A stretch of DNA of 64,000 bases. Source: an uncultured Bacteroidales bacterium. GTDB taxonomy: Bacteria > Bacteroidota > Bacteroidia > Bacteroidales > UBA932. Positions 61,337 through 64,000 of the stretch are shown here, one piece after another. The DNA lies in the NCBI GenBank assembly GCA_944323775.1, contig CALUTT010000023.1:62001-126000 (forward strand). Direction: 5' to 3'. Below the pieces are notes generated by a model that was given only the letters and a program-made list of their open reading frames with translations, made no database searches and had not been told where the DNA came from. The position numbers were made by a program, and so were the translations under genes. Position 1 is the stretch's first letter. The number at the start of each line of letters is the position of its first letter.

Positions 61337-61987
61337 ATGAAAAAACTTTTACTGATTGCAGCGTTTGCCGCCGCCTGCACCACAATGTCCGCCCAGCATA
61401 AGGGAGAGATGAACATCGGCGGGAGCCTCGGTTTCTACGGCGGGAGGAGCACTTCCTCCGTGACTGTCGGCGGGAGCACCACAAGTACCAGCACCCCGGC
61501 AGGCACAGTCCTGGAGCTAAACCCTGAATTCGGATACTTCCTGATCGACAATCTTGAACTTTCCGTCGGTCTTGACTACAGCATGTCAAGGGAGGCAACG
61601 GAAATCACCGACAACAGGACACTGTTCTCGTCCGTAAACGTTGCGACACTGACACTTGGAGCAAGCTACTACATTCCGCTTGTCGAGGGGAAACTCTACT
61701 ATACTCCGGGCGTCAGATTCGGCTTCGGCGGCGGATCACGTGTACAGCAAGGCTCGAACCAGAATGACAGCACCAGAGGAATACCCTTCGTTTTCGACTT
61801 CCGTGCAGGGCTGGGATCAGTGGAATTCAGGCCTTCCGCCCGCATCGGGATTTCCGTCGACATTCTTGACATTTCAGTAATGTACTATACGGTCGACTCC
61901 GGATACGACAATATAAAGGTTTCGAGCACCTTGTTCGATGCAGGGTTCAACTACGGCCTTTCAGCCGGAGTGAAATACTACTTCTAG
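61337..61987 (+). CDS. Outer-membrane beta-barrel protein
   Basis: A 216-residue protein with signal peptide MKKLLLIAAFAAACTTMSAQ and eight or so amphipathic strands (GEMNIGGSLGFYGGRSTSSVTVGG, VATLTLGASYYIPLVEGKLYYTPGVRFGFGG, ending AGVKYYF). A Ser/Thr/Gly-rich loop with two short GGSTTSTSTPAG-like stretches may be exposed. It follows the M28 gene by 22 nt and likely shares its transcript. Confidence 0.75.
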   Translation: MKKLLLIAAFAAACTTMSAQHKGEMNIGGSLGFYGGRSTSSVTVGGSTTSTSTPAGTVLELNPEFGYFLIDNLELSVGLDYSMSREATEITDNRTLFSSVNVATLTLGASYYIPLVEGKLYYTPGVRFGFGGGSRVQQGSNQNDSTRGIPFVFDFRAGLGSVEFRPSARIGISVDILDISVMYYTVDSGYDNIKVSSTLFDAGFNYGLSAGVKYYF

Positions 61988-62010
61988 TTCCAGAGGATAG
62001 TCCCGGACGG

Positions 62011-63240
62011 CTATCTTTTGTCATTGAAACGGAAACCTGCCCCCAGCATAAGATTGTTGGGCTCGTGGAAGTTGAACAGCTGGTAGCCGACATGGATGAA
62101 AAGGCTTCGTGTCAGGAACACCTTCAGCGCTGCAATCTGATAGAAACCGTCAGTATCCGGGCCCGTGCATACGAAATTCCTTCCCACGCCCAGGCTGACG
62201 GAGAATACAGGCATAACGAGTTCAGCCCTCGCCGATACTCCGACCGAAATCTGTTCGATAAAAGGGGGCCTGTAGAACTTGGTCTGCTGGCTCCACGGAT
62301 TGACGGCATGTGCCGCAATGTTGGCACTTTCGTCGTATCTGGCATCAAGCGACAGGCCGGCCCTGAATATCGGGCTGAAATTATACATAGGACTGAAATA
62401 AAGTCCCGCCACCGCAAACTTGCCGGGGACAAGGAATGGATCAGTTTCCAGCTTGACGCCCTTGAATCTGTATGAGCCATATACGACAAGGTCATACGAA
62501 ACATGCCTTGTGAACTGTGACGGCATCTTCACATACCGTGAAGCTCGTTCCGGAGCAGAGACGAAACTCCGCACCGCCCCAAGCCGGAGTCCAACCGTGT
62601 TGACCCCTGCGTTAGGATATGTCGTGTTGCCGTTGGAATAATGTGACAGATCAACACCGGCAACCATGCTCCAGTTCCTGTCTATCCTGTAGTCAAGCAG
62701 GAATCCAAGCCCGATATAGGCGTTTACCCTTGAGCCGACCACGGTATTGAACTCGTTATATTCAGGCGACGAGGGATCGTCAATATTGAACGGCCGCCAC
62801 CCGAAGGACAGGCCGAGAGCCCACTCGAGGTCAAACGAAAGCTTCGGGGCAAGGGACAAGGCCTTCACTCTCTGGAAGACATACACCGATACCGGATCGC
62901 CAAGCTCCCTGCGGTTGAAGAAGCTGTTGTATGCAATACCGACACCCTGGGACACGGACGGGAACCCGCACGAGGAACAGCCTGCCGGGTCAAGCTGCAA
63001 GGAATATCTCAGATGGGCAGACAGCGTGTTACGCATTGGCCTGCCGGCAAGGTTCAGCCCCCTGAAGAAAGGCGAAGTCTGGAAAAGATATCCCGGTCTG
63101 GTGTCAAGTTCAACGCCATGCGACACAACAAGAGAATCACCGGCAGGACGGTCTCCCGCCGCAAATGCCGATGGGCACAGAAGCAATAGCGCCAGTATCG
63201 CCAGCAGGCGGCCGGTAAGAAGCATTGTTTTTCCCGCCAT
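62011..63240 (-). CDS. PagL-like lipid A deacylase / acyloxyacyl hydrolase barrel
   Basis: A 409-residue protein with a signal peptide (residues 1-28) and many amphipathic strands. The segment DLSHYSNGNTTYPNAGVN (His 200, Ser 202, Asn 203) matches the H-x-S-N catalytic region of the PagL/acyloxyacyl hydrolase family, which removes an ester-linked acyl chain from lipid A in the outer membrane. It is much longer than PagL (about 150-190 residues), as Bacteroidota members often are. The start at 63240 (MAGKTM) directly follows the upstream gene's stop. Confidence 0.78.
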   Translation of the reverse strand: MAGKTMLLTGRLLAILALLLLCPSAFAAGDRPAGDSLVVSHGVELDTRPGYLFQTSPFFRGLNLAGRPMRNTLSAHLRYSLQLDPAGCSSCGFPSVSQGVGIAYNSFFNRRELGDPVSVYVFQRVKALSLAPKLSFDLEWALGLSFGWRPFNIDDPSSPEYNEFNTVVGSRVNAYIGLGFLLDYRIDRNWSMVAGVDLSHYSNGNTTYPNAGVNTVGLRLGAVRSFVSAPERASRYVKMPSQFTRHVSYDLVVYGSYRFKGVKLETDPFLVPGKFAVAGLYFSPMYNFSPIFRAGLSLDARYDESANIAAHAVNPWSQQTKFYRPPFIEQISVGVSARAELVMPVFSVSLGVGRNFVCTGPDTDGFYQIAALKVFLTRSLFIHVGYQLFNFHEPNNLMLGAGFRFNDKR

Positions 63241-63241
63241 G

Positions 63242-64000
63242 TCAGTTTTCTCCGCCAAGAGGGACTATCTTTTCAAGCCTGGCCTCAGCCGAAACGGCAT
63301 AATTCGAGCGCAGAGTCCCGTGTATTTCCCTCGTCCTGCCGTCCTCCGGATTTCTGGCATGAACACAGAAGGCAACCTCAAGCACATCGTATGTGATATA
63401 GATTCCGAACACTCCCTGCGAATAAGCCGGGACAATGAACTCCTGCTCGGTTTCATCGGAATACTGGTAATTGAGACCGTAAGAGCCGGGAGCGATCCCG
63501 ACTTCAGGTTCAGACATCACATAATCATCCCCGTCACGGTACAGCGGCACACTGACCCTGACACCGTCGTCAAGTATCTCAACCTCACGGTAGTTGTCAA
63601 GGTCGACAACGACATACGGCCCTCCATGCCGCATGGGATTGACTGTAACCCGAGAGTCCTGACCGGTGCCGTTCAGGTAGCCCTGCTCGAACCGGCGTTG
63701 TCTGGATTCGGTTCCTGTCACTTCAAAATCCATGTCTTCGACCACGTACCGGGATGACGAGGGCTGTACTTTGATGTTCAGATTCCTGATATCATCAGCA
63801 TTACCGACCACTAAGGTCAGATCAGTGGCAGATCTGCCGGCATTGTCAGCCGAGATCTCAAGCAGACTGCCGTTGCGCCTGACCAGACGGCAGCGGCACA
63901 GACAGTCAAATTCTATGTCAATGATACCCGGGCCGCACAGAAGAAAATAATCCGACGAAACAGGGTTCCCGTCAAGGTCTGTCGTCTGACATGAGGACTG
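63242..64000 (-). CDS. Unrecognised secreted-type protein (5' end off window)
   Basis: The frame is open from the right edge to the stop at 63242, giving 252 residues without the N-terminus. It begins QSSCQTTDLDGNPV and continues with beta-rich, acidic sequence (IISADNAGRSATDLTLVVGN, VVVDLDNYREVEILDDGVRVSVPLYRDGDD in pieces). A Cys-rich LLCGPG...DCLCRC segment stands out. The general look is that of an exported Bacteroidota protein. The stop is followed one base later by the PagL-like ATG, so they are coupled. Confidence 0.6.
   Translation of the reverse strand, partial: QSSCQTTDLDGNPVSSDYFLLCGPGIIDIEFDCLCRCRLVRRNGSLLEISADNAGRSATDLTLVVGNADDIRNLNIKVQPSSSRYVVEDMDFEVTGTESRQRRFEQGYLNGTGQDSRVTVNPMRHGGPYVVVDLDNYREVEILDDGVRVSVPLYRDGDDYVMSEPEVGIAPGSYGLNYQYSDETEQEFIVPAYSQGVFGIYITYDVLEVAFCVHARNPEDGRTREIHGTLRSNYAVSAEARLEKIVPLGGEN

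Noticed and set aside
62747..63757. 336-residue plus-strand ORF opposite the PagL-like and right-edge genes
   Set aside because: It spans the junction of two minus-strand genes with better features (signal peptide, barrel strands, catalytic motif) and has no recognisable domain.

Overview
The window is a Bacteroidota chromosome segment, most likely Bacteroidales. The evidence is the Bacteroidota promoter pattern (TTTG, a 19-20 nt spacer, then TAnnTTTG) ahead of many genes, a dcw cluster of the Bacteroidota type, PCMD and FISUMP-type lipoproteins, a SusR/HTCS-like AraC regulator, and MurE with a DAP-type motif. Genus cannot be fixed from the sequence. There are no insertion sequences, phage genes or CRISPR arrays; almost everything is chromosomal core or lightly accessory.

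Layout. 1-12161: housekeeping genes on both strands: ribosomal protein S1 with an unusual N-terminal double DUF1508 extension (cut by the left edge), corA, mntP, a secreted lipoprotein, recR, fba, gmk, nadD, a FISUMP-like lipoprotein, a carboxyltransferase with a degenerate biotinyl domain, tRNA-His and hisS. 12220-18526: sppA, initiator tRNA-Met, a secreted TM2 protein, a DUF3737 protein, a secreted His/Cys-rich protein and a secreted EF-hand/leucine-rich/TPR protein. 18612-23159: a tightly overlapping operon encoding an HprK-like kinase, an S24/S26 peptidase, a PqqD-like protein, an ABC exporter, a nucleotidyltransferase and a 44-residue peptide joined by an ATGA overlap. It looks like a peptide-modification (RiPP-like) system without the usual cyclase or radical SAM enzyme, and is the best candidate here for an undescribed system.

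23326-39850: complete Bacteroidota-type division and cell-wall cluster mraZ-rsmH-ftsL-ftsI-murE-mraY-murD-ftsW-murG-murC-ftsQ-ftsA-ftsZ, extended by gltX through an ATGA overlap. 39862-41528: truB, rpiB and a minimal YgjP-like metalloprotease on the minus strand. 41589-49486: hexuronate catabolism: uxaC, a membrane-spanning beta-propeller/AraC regulator without a visible AUG start, then kdgK-eda-exuT behind a strong promoter whose -7 box lies inside a perfect inverted repeat.

49557-64000: a PCMD lipoprotein with a partner outer-membrane barrel, rpsO-pnp, a four-gene minus-strand operon (707-residue EF-hand membrane protein, glycosyltransferase, nitroreductase, small secreted protein), a DUF456 protein, an M28 membrane peptidase, an outer-membrane barrel, a PagL-like deacylase, and an unknown protein cut by the right edge.
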